A stretch of 64,000 nt of DNA from Belnapia moabensis DSM 16746 (GCF_000745835.1 NZ_JQKB01000006.1:124001-188000); one strand, 5' to 3'. Shown: positions 53,831 to 63,081, counted from the first letter of the stretch. Numbers and translations: made by a program. Notes: a model not told the origin generated them from the letters alone.

Positions 53831-55617
53831 GCATGCACCCTTTCAGCCTTGGGCTTCGCGCTCTCGAGGAGGAATTTCTGCATGTCCCAGGCGCCGGTCG
53901 GGCAGCGCTCGGCGCACATGCCGCAATGCAGGCAGACATCCTCGTCCTTGGCCATCACACGGCCGGTTTTCAGCCCATCCGCGACATAGATCGCCTGCTC
54001 CAGGTTATGCGCCGGCATCTTCAGCCGGTCGCGCAGCTCCATCTCCTCGCCATCCTCGGTAAAGGTGATGCAGTCCACTGGGCAGATGTCGACGCAGGCA
54101 TCGCATTCGATGCAGAGCTTGGCACTGAAGACAGTCTGCACATCGCAGTTGAGGCAGCGCTGCGCCTCCTTGAAGGCCAGCTCTCGGTCATAGCCGAGCT
54201 CCACTTCGGTCTTGATGTCGCGCAGCGCCACCTCGTTCTCGGCATGGGGCACCTTGAAGCGCAGGTCGAGCGAGACCGCGCTGTCATAGCTCCATTCGTG
54301 GATGCCCATCTTCTGGCTGGACATCACCACATCCGGCGGCGGCCGCTGCGACACGTCCTCGCCGCGGCAGAAGAGGTCGATGGAGACGGCGGCCTGGTGG
54401 CCATGCGCCACGGCCCAGATGATGTTCTTCGGCCCGAAGGCCGCGTCGCCGCCGAAGAAGACCTGCGGGAGCGTCGATTGCAGCGTCGCCTCATCAAGCT
54501 TCGGCAGGCCCCACCGATCGAACTCGATGCCGAGATCGCCCTCAATCCAAGGGAAGGCATTCTCCTGGCCGATGGCGACCAGCACGTCATTCGCCTCGAT
54601 CACCACATCCGGCTCGCCGGAGGGGACGAGCTGGCGGCGGCCCTTGGCGTCGCGCTCGGCCTTCACCGCTTCGAAGACCATGCCGGTGAGGCGGCCGTCC
54701 TCGTGCAGCACCTGCTTCGGCACCAGGAAGTTGCGGATGGGGATGCCCTCCTTCAGCGCATCCTCCTTCTCCCAGGGGCTCGCCTTCATCTCCTCGAAGC
54801 CGGAGCGGACGACGACCGTAACCTGCTCGCCGCCGAGGCGGCGGGCGGAGCGGCAGCAATCCATCGCCGTGTTGCCGCCGCCGAGGACGATCACGCGCCG
54901 GCCGACCTTCTCGATATGGCCGAAGGAGACGGAGGAAAGCCAGTCGATGCCGATATGGATGTTCGCCGCGGCCTCGCGCCGGCCCGGCACGTCGAGGTCG
55001 CGCCCGCGCGGCGCGCCGGCGCCGACGAAGACGGCATCGTAGCCCTCGCCGAGCAGCGCCCGGAGGCTGCCGACCCGTTGATTGTAGTGGGTGACGACGC
55101 CGCCGCGGCCGGTGATGTAGCCAACCTCCTCGTCGATCACGCTCTCCGGCAGGCGGAAGCGCGGGATCTGGCTGCGGATGAAGCCCCCACCCTTCGCCTG
55201 CTCGTCATAGACATGGACCTCGTAGCCGAGCGGGGCGAGGTCGCGTGCGACCGTCAGGCTCGCCGGCCCGGCGCCGATGCAGGCGATGCGCTTGCCGTTG
55301 CCGACGGAGGGAATGGCCGGCATCCGCGCCAGCACATCCTCCTTGTTGTCGGCGGCGACGCGCTTGAGGCGGCAGATCGCTACCGGCTCCTCTTCCACCC
55401 GACCGCGGCGGCAGGCCGGCTCGCAGGGGCGATCGCAGGTGCGGCCGAGCACGCCGGGGAAGACGTTGGAGTGCCAGTTGACCATATAGGCATCGGAATA
55501 GCGGCCTGCCGCTATCAGCCGGATGTATTCGGGCACCGGCGTATGTGCCGGGCAGGCCCACTGGCAATCGACGACCTTGTGGAAATAGTCGGGATTGCTG
55601 ATGTCGGTCGGCGTCAC
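53815..55617 (-). CDS. NAD(P)-linked FAD/iron-sulfur oxidoreductase of the KOR operon
   Basis: A 600-residue flavoprotein resembling the small subunit of glutamate synthase with extra iron-sulfur parts. Order: N-terminal cysteine-rich segment (CQWACPAHTP, CDRPCEPAC), first Rossmann FAD motif IGAGPASLTVA, second NAD(P) motif VLGGGNTAMDC, FFGGDAAFGP, then two [4Fe-4S] ferredoxin motifs CIECDACVDICPVDC and CLHCGMCAERCPTGA. It likely carries electrons between the ferredoxin-linked KOR and NAD(P), as the KorC-type protein of Thauera does. Start GTG 55617 has GGGAG upstream; the frame to 56301 overlaps the divergent FAH gene. First gene of the operon. Confidence 0.88.
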   Translation of the reverse strand: MTPTDISNPDYFHKVVDCQWACPAHTPVPEYIRLIAAGRYSDAYMVNWHSNVFPGVLGRTCDRPCEPACRRGRVEEEPVAICRLKRVAADNKEDVLARMPAIPSVGNGKRIACIGAGPASLTVARDLAPLGYEVHVYDEQAKGGGFIRSQIPRFRLPESVIDEEVGYITGRGGVVTHYNQRVGSLRALLGEGYDAVFVGAGAPRGRDLDVPGRREAAANIHIGIDWLSSVSFGHIEKVGRRVIVLGGGNTAMDCCRSARRLGGEQVTVVVRSGFEEMKASPWEKEDALKEGIPIRNFLVPKQVLHEDGRLTGMVFEAVKAERDAKGRRQLVPSGEPDVVIEANDVLVAIGQENAFPWIEGDLGIEFDRWGLPKLDEATLQSTLPQVFFGGDAAFGPKNIIWAVAHGHQAAVSIDLFCRGEDVSQRPPPDVVMSSQKMGIHEWSYDSAVSLDLRFKVPHAENEVALRDIKTEVELGYDRELAFKEAQRCLNCDVQTVFSAKLCIECDACVDICPVDCITFTEDGEEMELRDRLKMPAHNLEQAIYVADGLKTGRVMAKDEDVCLHCGMCAERCPTGAWDMQKFLLESAKPKAERVHACAIR

Positions 55618-55797
55618 GCGCGCGACTCCCTTGAACGCATCCTGAATTCCTCCTGCCGGCCTCTGTGGGCCTGTGGAGGAAGCTTGCCCCAAGCCCGGTA
55701 GGGCCGCAACGACCTGATCGCACCCGTGCCGAAGCCCTGCTTGCGGCCCTGTCGGCCGCCGCCGATGATGCGGTATGGGCCAGGGGAGGGGTGGCGA

Positions 55798-56640
55798 ATG
55801 AAGCTCATCAGCTTCGCGATCGGCGGCGAGGCGCGCTATGGCGCTGTGGAGGGCGATGCGGTCGTCGACCTCACCGCCCGGCTGGGCCGCCGCTTCCCGA
55901 CCCTGCTTTCCTTGATCGAGGCGGATGCCATGGCGGAAGCGCAAGCGGCGCTCGCCACAGCCGGCCCGCGCCATACGCTTGCCGGCATCACCTGGCTGAA
56001 GCCGATCCCCGCCGCCCGCCGCATTTTCTGCGTCGGCGCCAACTACCCGAAAGTCCATCCGACCGGTGGCATGGTCAGCGGCCCGGAATTCCCCGCCATC
56101 TTCCAGAAGCCGGCCGAAACGCTGGTGCCGCACAAGGCGGTGCTCCAGGCGCCTACCGCCTCCCGGCAGTTCGACTACGAAGGCGAGCTGGCCTTTATCG
56201 TTGGCCGCGGTGGGGCCAACATCGCGCCGGAGTGGGCGCTTGAGCATGTCTTCGGCTACAGCTGCCTGAATGACGGCTCGGTGCGGGACTTCCAGAAGCA
56301 CAGCGTTTGGGCCGGGAAGAATTTCATCCGCTCCGGCGGCTTCGGCCCCTGGTTGGTGACGGCCGACGAGGTCGGCGACCCGGCTTCGCTCACCCTTGTG
56401 ACGCGGCTCAATGGCGACGAGGTGCAGCGTACCGGCCTCGACCGCATGTTCTTCAGCGTGCCCGCCATCATTGCCTACCTCTCGGCGGTGACGCCGCTGC
56501 TGCCGGGCGACGTGGTCGCCACCGGCTCGCCCGAGGGCAGCGGCGCAACCCGCACCCCGCCGCGCTGGCTGGTGCCCGGCGACCGGATCGAGGTGGAGGT
56601 GGAGAAGGTAGGAGTGTTGGAAAACACCGTCTCAGACTGA
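55798..56640 (+). CDS. Fumarylacetoacetate hydrolase family protein
   Basis: A 280-residue FAH/HpcE-type hydrolase or decarboxylase: VGANYPKVHPTGG, PAIFQKPAETLV, FDYEGELAFIVG (metal-binding Glu pair), FGYSCLNDGSVRDFQK, GPWLVTADEV, LLPGDVVATGSPEGSG. The two glutamates and the aspartate that bind Mg or Mn are present. Members act on oxaloacetate, acylpyruvates or homoprotocatechuate degradation products; the substrate is not deducible. Divergent from the KOR operon, sharing a 180-base control region. Confidence 0.9.
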   Translation: MKLISFAIGGEARYGAVEGDAVVDLTARLGRRFPTLLSLIEADAMAEAQAALATAGPRHTLAGITWLKPIPAARRIFCVGANYPKVHPTGGMVSGPEFPAIFQKPAETLVPHKAVLQAPTASRQFDYEGELAFIVGRGGANIAPEWALEHVFGYSCLNDGSVRDFQKHSVWAGKNFIRSGGFGPWLVTADEVGDPASLTLVTRLNGDEVQRTGLDRMFFSVPAIIAYLSAVTPLLPGDVVATGSPEGSGATRTPPRWLVPGDRIEVEVEKVGVLENTVSD

Positions 56641-56959
56641 CCTGCCGGCGGGAAGGCCGTTCGAGGGCGCTGATGCCTGGCGTCATCCTCCTCGCCGATG
56701 TGCCCTTGGCCATGTGGCGGCATGCTTCGCCCTGGGGCCAGGGAAGCCGCTGCGCTCATTGGCCGGAGCGGTCGCTCTATTATCCAAAGAGTAGAAATAT
56801 TCCGATAAATTTCCCCTGTTCGTTTATTGCGAACACAGGCTTGTCACAACACGGTATAGTTCCGACATCCAACAGTGCGCTTCCGCTAAAGCATCGGGCA
56901 CCGGCCCAGGGGTTGCCCAAGGTCCGGCCCGATCCACCGATGCTTGAGGATGAGGAAGG
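56641..56959. other. Intergenic region with AT-rich patch and inverted repeat
   Basis: About 320 bases without a gene. From 56775 to 56900 the sequence is clearly AT-richer than its surroundings, suggesting a promoter for the following lipoprotein gene. TGTTCG (56817-56822) and CGAACA (56830-56835) form a 6-bp inverted repeat with a 7-base centre TTTATTG; it does not match the GTTC-N7-GTTC LexA site of alphaproteobacteria. No terminator seen. Confidence 0.45.
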
Positions 56960-57298
56960 ATGCGTCTCCTGCTCCTGTTGCCGGCGCTTGTCCTTGCCGG
57001 CTGCGCCATGTCCGAGGCTGACCGCCAGGCCGAGGCCGAACTCGCTGCGGTGCGTCAGGTCTCCATGTCCGGCCCGAGCGTGACCTGGGAGGAATTGAAG
57101 ATTCACCCCTCCCTGGTTGTTCATGCCTGCTCAGTCAGCACGCTGGTGAACACCAGCGGCCAAGTCGTCGGCTATTGCCGCGGTGGCCGGCAATGCCGGA
57201 CCATGGACTGGCGCCCGGTCGCCCCCGGCTGCAGGGAGCCGCAGCAGCGCATGACCAGCACCCCGGCCCGCACCGCCGCGCTCGATACGACTCGATAA
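56960..57298 (+). CDS. Hypothetical lipoprotein with paired cysteines
   Basis: A 112-residue protein with lipoprotein signal MRLLLLLPALVLAGC (lipobox LAGC) and a mature part containing HACSVST, VGYCRGGRQCRTMDW and APGCREP, i.e. four cysteines likely to form disulfides in the periplasm. GAGGATGAGGAAGG precedes the ATG. No family recognised. Confidence 0.75.
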   Translation: MRLLLLLPALVLAGCAMSEADRQAEAELAAVRQVSMSGPSVTWEELKIHPSLVVHACSVSTLVNTSGQVVGYCRGGRQCRTMDWRPVAPGCREPQQRMTSTPARTAALDTTR

Positions 57299-57312
57299 CG
57301 GGGATTGCGGAG

Positions 57313-57340
57313 CGCCCCCGGCGCGATACATCCGGGGGCG
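57313..57340 (+). promoter_or_regulatory. Hairpin covering the DUF1489 ribosome site
   Basis: CGCCCCCGG (57313-57321) pairs perfectly with CCGGGGGCG (57332-57340) across a 10-nt loop. The right arm contains the GGGGG that would serve as Shine-Dalgarno and the first base of the GTG start of the following gene, so it would hide its ribosome site. No T-run follows, making a transcription terminator less likely than translational control. Confidence 0.45.
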
Positions 57341-57762
57341 TGCTCCATCTCATCAAGCTCTCGGTCGGCCCCAAGGATGTGGGGCAGCTTCGCGCCATTC
57401 AGGCCCGACGGGCGATGGCCGAGCCGCCCTTGCGCCACCAGACGCGGATGATGCCGAAGCGTGCCGCCGAAATCCTCGAGGGCGGCTCCATCTTCTGGGT
57501 GGTCGCCGGCTTCGTGCAGGTGCGGCAGCGCATCGTCGACATCACCGAAGAAACCTGGGACGACGGCTCCCGCTGCGCCGGCCTGGTGCTGGACCCGGAA
57601 CTCATCCCGGTCGCCGCCCGGCCGGTGAAGCCCTTCCAGGGCTGGCGCTACCTCGCCCCCGATGTCGCGCCGCCCGATGTGCTGGCCGGCGCGGAGGGCG
57701 AGGGGGCCGAGGCGATGCCGGAGCGCCTCCGCGCCGAGCTTCGCGCCCTCGGCTTGCTGTAG
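57340..57762 (+). CDS. DUF1489 family protein
   Basis: A 140-residue protein recognised as DUF1489 from the opening MLHLIKLSVGPKDVGQLRAI, PLRHQTRMMPKRAAEI, GGSIFWVVAGFVQVRQRIVDI and PFQGWRYL. The family is confined largely to alphaproteobacteria and has no known function. The GTG at 57340 is the start consistent with family length; the frame upstream belongs to shadow sequence over the lipoprotein gene. Confidence 0.85.
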   Translation: MLHLIKLSVGPKDVGQLRAIQARRAMAEPPLRHQTRMMPKRAAEILEGGSIFWVVAGFVQVRQRIVDITEETWDDGSRCAGLVLDPELIPVAARPVKPFQGWRYLAPDVAPPDVLAGAEGEGAEAMPERLRAELRALGLL

Positions 57763-57897
57763 GCCCATCCCCGCACGGCAGATGATGAAGCTGTAAGCCG
57801 CCGTCTGGCGACGGGTCAAGCTCGCGCCGGCGGCAACGGCAAGGCCGTCGCTTGGCCCTTGACCGGCATGGCGGGCGGCGGACACCTTTCGCCCGCC

Positions 57898-58071
57898 ATG
57901 GCCCAGACCCCGACCGACCCGCCGCAGACCCCGGCCGACCGCGCCCGCGCCGAGCGCGAGGCGCGCCTCGCGGCCGCCCTCCGCGCCAATCTCCGCCGCC
58001 GCAAGGCCCAGGCCCGCGGCCGGGAGGACGAGGGGAAGCCCGTCCCGGCGCCCGAGGACAAGGCGGACTGA
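57898..58071 (+). CDS. Small basic alphaproteobacterial protein
   Basis: A 57-residue protein whose core [24 protein letters not shown] is the pattern seen in many tiny conserved alphaproteobacterial proteins (split here into [18 protein letters not shown] and AQAR). Likely one amphipathic basic helix and a Pro/Asp tail. No Shine-Dalgarno before ATG 57898; an ATG at 57859 is in frame but adds non-coding-looking residues. Function unknown. Confidence 0.6.
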   Translation: MAQTPTDPPQTPADRARAEREARLAAALRANLRRRKAQARGREDEGKPVPAPEDKAD

Positions 58072-58184
58072 GCCCTTCGCCGATCCGGCGCCTTCGGGTA
58101 GAGGGAGGGTCTTCAATCAGCCTTCCCGGCGAGCAGGGCCGGGCTGGCGCGCCATCGCGGCGCCTCTGCGTGGGACCATTGGGC

Positions 58185-58751
58185 ATGAGCATCAAGAACG
58201 ACCGTTGGATCCGGCAGATGTCCGAGAACCACGGGATGATCGAGCCTTTCGAGCCGGGCCAGGTGCGCGAAGTCGAGGGCCGCCGGGTGATCTCCTACGG
58301 CCTGTCCTCCTATGGCTACGACATCCGCTGCTCGCGTCACTTCAAGATCTTCACCAATGTCTATTCGGCGATGGTCGACCCGAAGAACTTCGACCCGCGC
58401 AGCTTCGTCGATTTCGAGGGTGACGAATGCATCATCCCGCCGAACTCCTTCGCCCTCGCGGCGACGGTCGAGTATTTCCGCATCCCGCGGAATGTCCTGA
58501 CGATCTGCCTGTCGAAATCGACTTATGCCCGCTGCGGCATCATCGTGAACGTCACCCCCTTCGAGCCGGAATGGGAGGGGCAGGTGACGCTGGAATTCTC
58601 CAACACGACGAATCTCCCAGCGAAGATCTATGCCAATGAGGGCGTCGCCCAGGTGCTGTTCCTCGAGTCCGACGAGGTCTGCGAGACCTCCTACCGCGAC
58701 CGCCAGGGCAAGTATCAGGGCCAGCGGGGCGTGACCTTGCCCCGGACCTGA
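58185..58751 (+). CDS. dcd: dCTP deaminase
   Basis: Converts dCTP to dUTP for dTMP synthesis; 188 residues, the normal length. Diagnostic stretches: [69 protein letters not shown] (with the catalytic glutamate) and the C-terminal [14 protein letters not shown] 58185 fits the family start. The preceding small basic protein gene is 113 bases upstream. Confidence 0.96.
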   Translation: MSIKNDRWIRQMSENHGMIEPFEPGQVREVEGRRVISYGLSSYGYDIRCSRHFKIFTNVYSAMVDPKNFDPRSFVDFEGDECIIPPNSFALAATVEYFRIPRNVLTICLSKSTYARCGIIVNVTPFEPEWEGQVTLEFSNTTNLPAKIYANEGVAQVLFLESDEVCETSYRDRQGKYQGQRGVTLPRT

Positions 58752-58817
58752 CCGGCAGCGGTGGGGGAACTTGCGGACCCGCCACCGGGTTGCCCCCAGG
58801 CAGACGGGGTGGACCAG

Positions 58818-59486
58818 ATGACCAAGGCCGTGATCTTCGACGTCGACGGCACGCTCGTCGACACCAACGACTTCCATGCCGCCTCCTGGGCCGAGGCCTT
58901 CCGCCGTTTCGGCCATGCGGTGCCGGAGGCCGAGATCCGCGGCCAGATCGGCAAGGGCAGCGACCAGCTCATGCCCTTTTTCCTCCCGCCGGAGGTGGTG
59001 GAGCGCGAGGGCGAGGCCATCGCCGAGGCCCGCAGCAAGCTCTTCATGCAGGACTATATTGGCCGGGCGCGGGCCTTCCCCGGCGTGCGGGCGTTGTTCG
59101 AGCGGCTGCGTGGGGAGGGCCAGCGAATCCTCCTCGCCAGCTCCGCCAAGGGCGAGGAGCTGGAGCGCTACAAGGAGATCGCCCAGATCGGCGAGCTGAT
59201 CGACGGCGCCACCAGCGCCGACGATGCCGAGAGTTCCAAACCCTCCCCCGACATTTTCCAGGCCGCGCTTGCCAAGCTGAAGCCGCTGCCGGCCGAGGCG
59301 GCCATCGTGGTCGGCGACTCCCCCTATGACGCCGAAGCGGCCGGCAAGGCGGGGCTCCGCTGCGTCGGCCTGCTCTGCGGCGGCTTCCCCGAAGCGGTGC
59401 TGCGCGAGGCCGGCTGCATCGCGCTCTACCGCGACCCCGCCGACCTGCTGGCGGCCTATGCGCGCTCGCCGCTGGCGCCGGGGTGA
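58818..59486 (+). CDS. HAD-superfamily phosphatase
   Basis: A 222-residue HAD hydrolase, subfamily with a cap (phosphoglycolate phosphatase/beta-phosphoglucomutase-like). Motif I DVDGTLVDT, motif II SSAKGEE after LLA, motif III lysine SKPSPDIFQAAL and motif IV VGDSPYDAEAAGKAG are all present. Substrate not deducible. ATG 58818 is preceded by GGGGTGGACC; the upstream frame is not coding. Follows dcd closely (67 bases). Confidence 0.9.
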   Translation: MTKAVIFDVDGTLVDTNDFHAASWAEAFRRFGHAVPEAEIRGQIGKGSDQLMPFFLPPEVVEREGEAIAEARSKLFMQDYIGRARAFPGVRALFERLRGEGQRILLASSAKGEELERYKEIAQIGELIDGATSADDAESSKPSPDIFQAALAKLKPLPAEAAIVVGDSPYDAEAAGKAGLRCVGLLCGGFPEAVLREAGCIALYRDPADLLAAYARSPLAPG

Positions 59487-59573
59487 AGGCCCGCATCCGC
59501 CCGGCCATCATCGTCTCACACCGGCATCGGTTTTGCGGCTATCCTTCCGGTACCAGGGGGAAGGATGGGGACC

Positions 59574-60365
59574 ATGGGCATGCGGGCGGCGCTGCTTCTC
59601 CTGCTGCTGGCGCTCGGCGGCTGCGCGGGCGGGCGGCAGGCCGCGGTCTGGGACGGCAGGCGCGGCTATGACGGCAATGGCGACTACGGCTACGACCTCG
59701 CCGCCTCCCGGGCCGAGGCGCGGGGTTACCGATCCCTGGCGGCGCCGGCCTATGCCGTGCCGGGAACGCCGGACGACCCCTGGGGCCCCTATATTCGCGA
59801 GGCTTCGGGGCGCTTCGGCCTGCCCGAGCGCTGGATTCGCGAGGTGATGCGCCAGGAGAGCGGCGGGCGGCTGACCGGCGGGGACGGGCTGCCGATCACC
59901 TCCCCGGTCGGGGCGATGGGGCTGATGCAGGTGATGCCGCGGACCTACGACATCCTGCGATCGCGCTACGGGCTCGGCCCCGACCCCTATGAGCCGCGCG
60001 ACAACATCCTCGCTGGCGCCGCCTATTTGCGGGAGATGCATGACCGCTTCGGCGCGCCGGCCTTCCTCGCCGCCTACAATGCCGGGCCGGACCGGGTGAC
60101 GGATTTCCTTGCCGGCTCCCGCATCTTGCCGGACGAGACGATGCGCTACGTCGCCAACATCGCGCCGCGGCTCGGCATGCCGGCCTATGGCGGCGGCGCC
60201 ATCGCCGAGGCCGACCGGGCCTATGCCGGCGGCGGGTTGCGGGGTGGCGACTATGGCGGCGGGTCGCAGCTCGCGCTCATGCCGTCCGATCCGGCGGACC
60301 GCGCCTTCGAGGGCGGCGGCCTCGTCACGCCCGATGCGCCGACCGGCCGCCTGACCGGACGCTGA
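59574..60365 (+). CDS. Lytic transglycosylase lipoprotein
   Basis: A 263-residue peptidoglycan lyase. Signal MGMRAALLLLLLALGGC (lipobox LGGC), then a Gly/Tyr/Asp-rich linker, then the SLT domain from about 72: catalytic glutamate in MRQESGG, GAMGLMQVMPRT, DNILAGAAYLREM and FLAAYNAGPDRV. The C-terminal 75 residues are a Gly-rich tail (YGGGAIAEA, YAGGGLRGGDYGGG). I chose ATG 59574 because AAGG lies nine bases upstream; 59565 and 59580 are also possible. It cleaves murein glycan strands at the cell envelope. Confidence 0.93.
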   Translation: MGMRAALLLLLLALGGCAGGRQAAVWDGRRGYDGNGDYGYDLAASRAEARGYRSLAAPAYAVPGTPDDPWGPYIREASGRFGLPERWIREVMRQESGGRLTGGDGLPITSPVGAMGLMQVMPRTYDILRSRYGLGPDPYEPRDNILAGAAYLREMHDRFGAPAFLAAYNAGPDRVTDFLAGSRILPDETMRYVANIAPRLGMPAYGGGAIAEADRAYAGGGLRGGDYGGGSQLALMPSDPADRAFEGGGLVTPDAPTGRLTGR

Positions 60366-60374
60366 GGCCGGGGC

Positions 60375-61577
60375 TCAGCCCCCGGTACGGTTCCAGCCGC
60401 GCCCGGCATCGCTCATCGGCTCGATGCCACTCTCGGTCACGGCGATGGTGTCCTCCAGCTTGATGAAGCCGCGGCGGGGATGCAGCAGCGTCGTCTCGAC
60501 CGAGAGCACCATATCGGCCTCGAGCGGCCGCTCCGCGTCATGCGCCTGGTAGGGGATGGGGCCGGTCGCGGTCAGCCAGGGTGCCTCATGCTGCACTAGC
60601 CCCATGCCATGGGCGAGGAATTCGATGTGCTCCGCATGCGGCGAGGCCGCCGCCGCCCGCTCGCCCGCCGCCTGGACTTCACCGCCGGGCACCCCGGCCC
60701 GCACACGCTGGCGGGCGGCCTGCTGAATGGCCTCGACCTCGGCCAGCAGCTCGGCCAGCTCAGCATCCGGCTCGCCGACCACACCCATGCGGCAGAGATC
60801 GCCGATATAGCCACGGTAGCGCCCGCCGGAATCAAGCGAGATGATGTCGCCCGGTACGATTTTCTGATCGGAAGCGGCGCGGTTCAGCCCGGTGCCCGCC
60901 GTGATCAGGCAGTATTCGAAGGTGAGGCGACGGCGAACCTCCTCCTGGCGGAGTCGCTCCACCAGATCCGCCTTGGTGACACCTGGCTCACAGGCGGCGA
61001 AGGTTGCGAGCATCGAGGCCACCACGCGGTCCGAGGCCTCACGCAGCAGCGCCAGTTCGGCCGGGCTCTTCCGCGCGCGGAGCCGTTCCAATGGCTGTGC
61101 CACATCGACCAGCGCCGCATTGGGCAGCCCGTCGCGCAGCACGGCGGCGGCATCGGAGGGCAGGAAGGCCAGCTCCACGCCGATCCGCCGCAGCGGGATG
61201 CCGATCCGCTGGAGGTGCCGCACCGCATGACCCACCGCATCGGTCGAGGTGCCGGAGACCGTCTCGACAACCGGCGTCCAGAAGCGGCCGAGCTGCTTCT
61301 CGTGCTTCTCCAGTCGGTGGGCGATGTAGGCGGTGAGCTCGGGCTTGCCCGGCACATAGACCATCACCGGCAGGTAGCGGCTGAGGCCGATGGCGTCGCG
61401 GTGGTCGAAGAAAGGGAAGCTGTAGCCGCCGAGCATGTACTGCGAGGCCTGGCGGGAGGTGGTGACCACCGCATCGACATCCGCCTCGGCCAGCAGCCGG
61501 TCGAGCCGGGCTGTGTCGAAGGGCGGGCATTGCGTGGCGGCGGGGCTTCCCTCAGGCGCTGGCGCGGCGGTCGACAT
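60375..61577 (-). CDS. M24-family metallopeptidase (Xaa-Pro dipeptidase-like)
   Basis: A 400-residue creatinase-like protein. N-terminal creatinase domain (ARLDRLLAEADVDAVVTTS, SQYMLGGYSFPFFDHRD) followed by the pita-bread metallopeptidase from about 170: IISLDSGGRYRGYIGDLCR (two metal Asp), FLAHGMGLVQHE (His), VLSVETT (Glu) and IKLEDTIAV (Glu). All five metal ligands are present, so hydrolase activity is plausible; prolidase, aminopeptidase P or creatinase-like substrates are possible. Nine bases from the convergent transglycosylase stop. Confidence 0.9.
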   Translation of the reverse strand: MSTAAPAPEGSPAATQCPPFDTARLDRLLAEADVDAVVTTSRQASQYMLGGYSFPFFDHRDAIGLSRYLPVMVYVPGKPELTAYIAHRLEKHEKQLGRFWTPVVETVSGTSTDAVGHAVRHLQRIGIPLRRIGVELAFLPSDAAAVLRDGLPNAALVDVAQPLERLRARKSPAELALLREASDRVVASMLATFAACEPGVTKADLVERLRQEEVRRRLTFEYCLITAGTGLNRAASDQKIVPGDIISLDSGGRYRGYIGDLCRMGVVGEPDAELAELLAEVEAIQQAARQRVRAGVPGGEVQAAGERAAAASPHAEHIEFLAHGMGLVQHEAPWLTATGPIPYQAHDAERPLEADMVLSVETTLLHPRRGFIKLEDTIAVTESGIEPMSDAGRGWNRTGG

Positions 61578-61683
61578 GGTTCGTCTCCTCGGTTCTTATC
61601 GCCCGGACGGCAGCCATCAAAGCATGGCCCGATGGCGTGGTCTGCGCCGTTCCGCCGCCCGCTCGCCAAGGTTTCAAGCCGGG

Positions 61684-63081
61684 TCAGGTGGTGGCGGGGA
61701 TGCGCCCTCTGGCCGGCTCATGGGTCCCCGCCCGCAGCACCCAGGCCGCGGCCAGCGCGCCGGCACCGAGATTGCCGATCAGCAGCCCGGCCAAGGTCCC
61801 GGCCTCGCCTCCGATGCGGCCGCCCAGCCAAGCCATCGGCACGCCGAGCACGAAGGTCCGCACCAGGGAGATGGCCACCGCCGTCATCGGCCGCTCGAGC
61901 CCGTTGAAGATGGCGCAGGCGACGGCGATGGCCCCGATCGCCCCATATCCCCAGGGCAGGATGCGCAGGTAGAGCGTGGTCGAGCCCTCCACCGCGGGGT
62001 CACCGGTGAATGCGGCCGCTACCCAGGGCGCCGCCACGACCAGCGGCAGCGCCACCGCCAGCCCATAGGCCAGGCAGAAGCCCATGGAGGCCCGTATCCC
62101 CGCCTGCAGCCGGTCCAGCCGCCCCGCCCCGGCATTCTGCGCGGCGAAGGGATTGGCCACTGCGGAGAGGGCGAAAAGTGCCGTCATCGCCAGGCTCTCG
62201 ACCCGCGAGCCGAGGCCGAACCCCGCCACCGCCGCGCTCCCCTGCACCGCCAGCATGGCGGTGAACAGACCGTTGGCGACGGGGATGATCGCATTCGTTC
62301 CCGCCGCCGGCAGCCCGACCCGCAGCACCCGCCGCGTGGAGGCCACGAAGCCGTGCATCAGGGGCCCGTCGAGCGTGAGCAGGCCGAGCCGGCGCAGCCG
62401 CCATAGCGAGGCCAGCAGCATTGCCGTCCAGGCCAGGTCGGCCGCCGCCGCCAGCCCCGCCAGGCCGAGACCCGGCACGACCCCCGGCACGCCGAAGGCC
62501 AGCGGCCAGTCGAGCAGGAAGCCGAGGATGCCAGCCCCGGCCAGTGCCGAGCCGCCGAAGCCCATGTCGCCCGCTGCCCTGACGATGCCAAGCGCGACCA
62601 TCCCCGTCAGTAGCGGTGGCGCCCCGAGCAGCCAGGTCCGCAGATAGGCGAGCGCCAGTTGCCGCGTCTCGCCCTCGGCCCCAAGCCAGCGGAGCAGCTC
62701 CTCCGCGCCGAACCAACAGGGCAGGGCGAGGCTGAGCGCCACGGCCGCCGCCAGCAGCAGCGCATGCAGCGAGAGCCGCCCGGCCGCCTCCCCGGCGCCG
62801 AGCGCCCGCGCGACCACCGCCGTCGCCCCGGCGCCGAGGCCGATGCCGAAGCTCATCACCGTCATCACGATGGGGATAACGAAGCCGAGTGCTGCCAGCG
62901 CATGCGGGCCGAGCAGGCCGGTCAGCCAGGCCTCGGCCAGCTGGATGCCGAACATGATGACCAGCGCGATGGCGAGTGGGGCGGTGGCAAGGGCGAGGCC
63001 TCGCGCCACCGGCCCCTCGGACAAGGTTGCGCGGTTTCCCTGGCGGGTGGCCCCGGCCGGGGCGGTCTGCTGGCTCGGCAT
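61684..63081 (-). CDS. MATE-family multidrug/Na+ exporter
   Basis: A 465-residue twelve-helix transporter. The MATE fold is recognised from the two related halves (ALATAPLAIALVIMFGIQLAEAWLTGLLG and RVGLPAAGTNAIIPVANGLFTAML), with GAGATAVVARALGAG, LRTWLLGAPPLL and VANPFAAQNAGAG. It exports cationic drugs or metabolites in exchange for Na+ or H+; substrate unknown. ATG 63081 is preceded by CGAGGG; the longer frame to 63123 has no support. Confidence 0.9.
   Translation of the reverse strand: MPSQQTAPAGATRQGNRATLSEGPVARGLALATAPLAIALVIMFGIQLAEAWLTGLLGPHALAALGFVIPIVMTVMSFGIGLGAGATAVVARALGAGEAAGRLSLHALLLAAAVALSLALPCWFGAEELLRWLGAEGETRQLALAYLRTWLLGAPPLLTGMVALGIVRAAGDMGFGGSALAGAGILGFLLDWPLAFGVPGVVPGLGLAGLAAAADLAWTAMLLASLWRLRRLGLLTLDGPLMHGFVASTRRVLRVGLPAAGTNAIIPVANGLFTAMLAVQGSAAVAGFGLGSRVESLAMTALFALSAVANPFAAQNAGAGRLDRLQAGIRASMGFCLAYGLAVALPLVVAAPWVAAAFTGDPAVEGSTTLYLRILPWGYGAIGAIAVACAIFNGLERPMTAVAISLVRTFVLGVPMAWLGGRIGGEAGTLAGLLIGNLGAGALAAAWVLRAGTHEPARGRIPATT

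Noticed and set aside
56817-56835. TGTTCG-N7-CGAACA as a LexA box
   Set aside because: Alphaproteobacterial LexA sites are direct GTTC-N7-GTTC; this is an inverted pair and the neighbouring gene is not an SOS gene.
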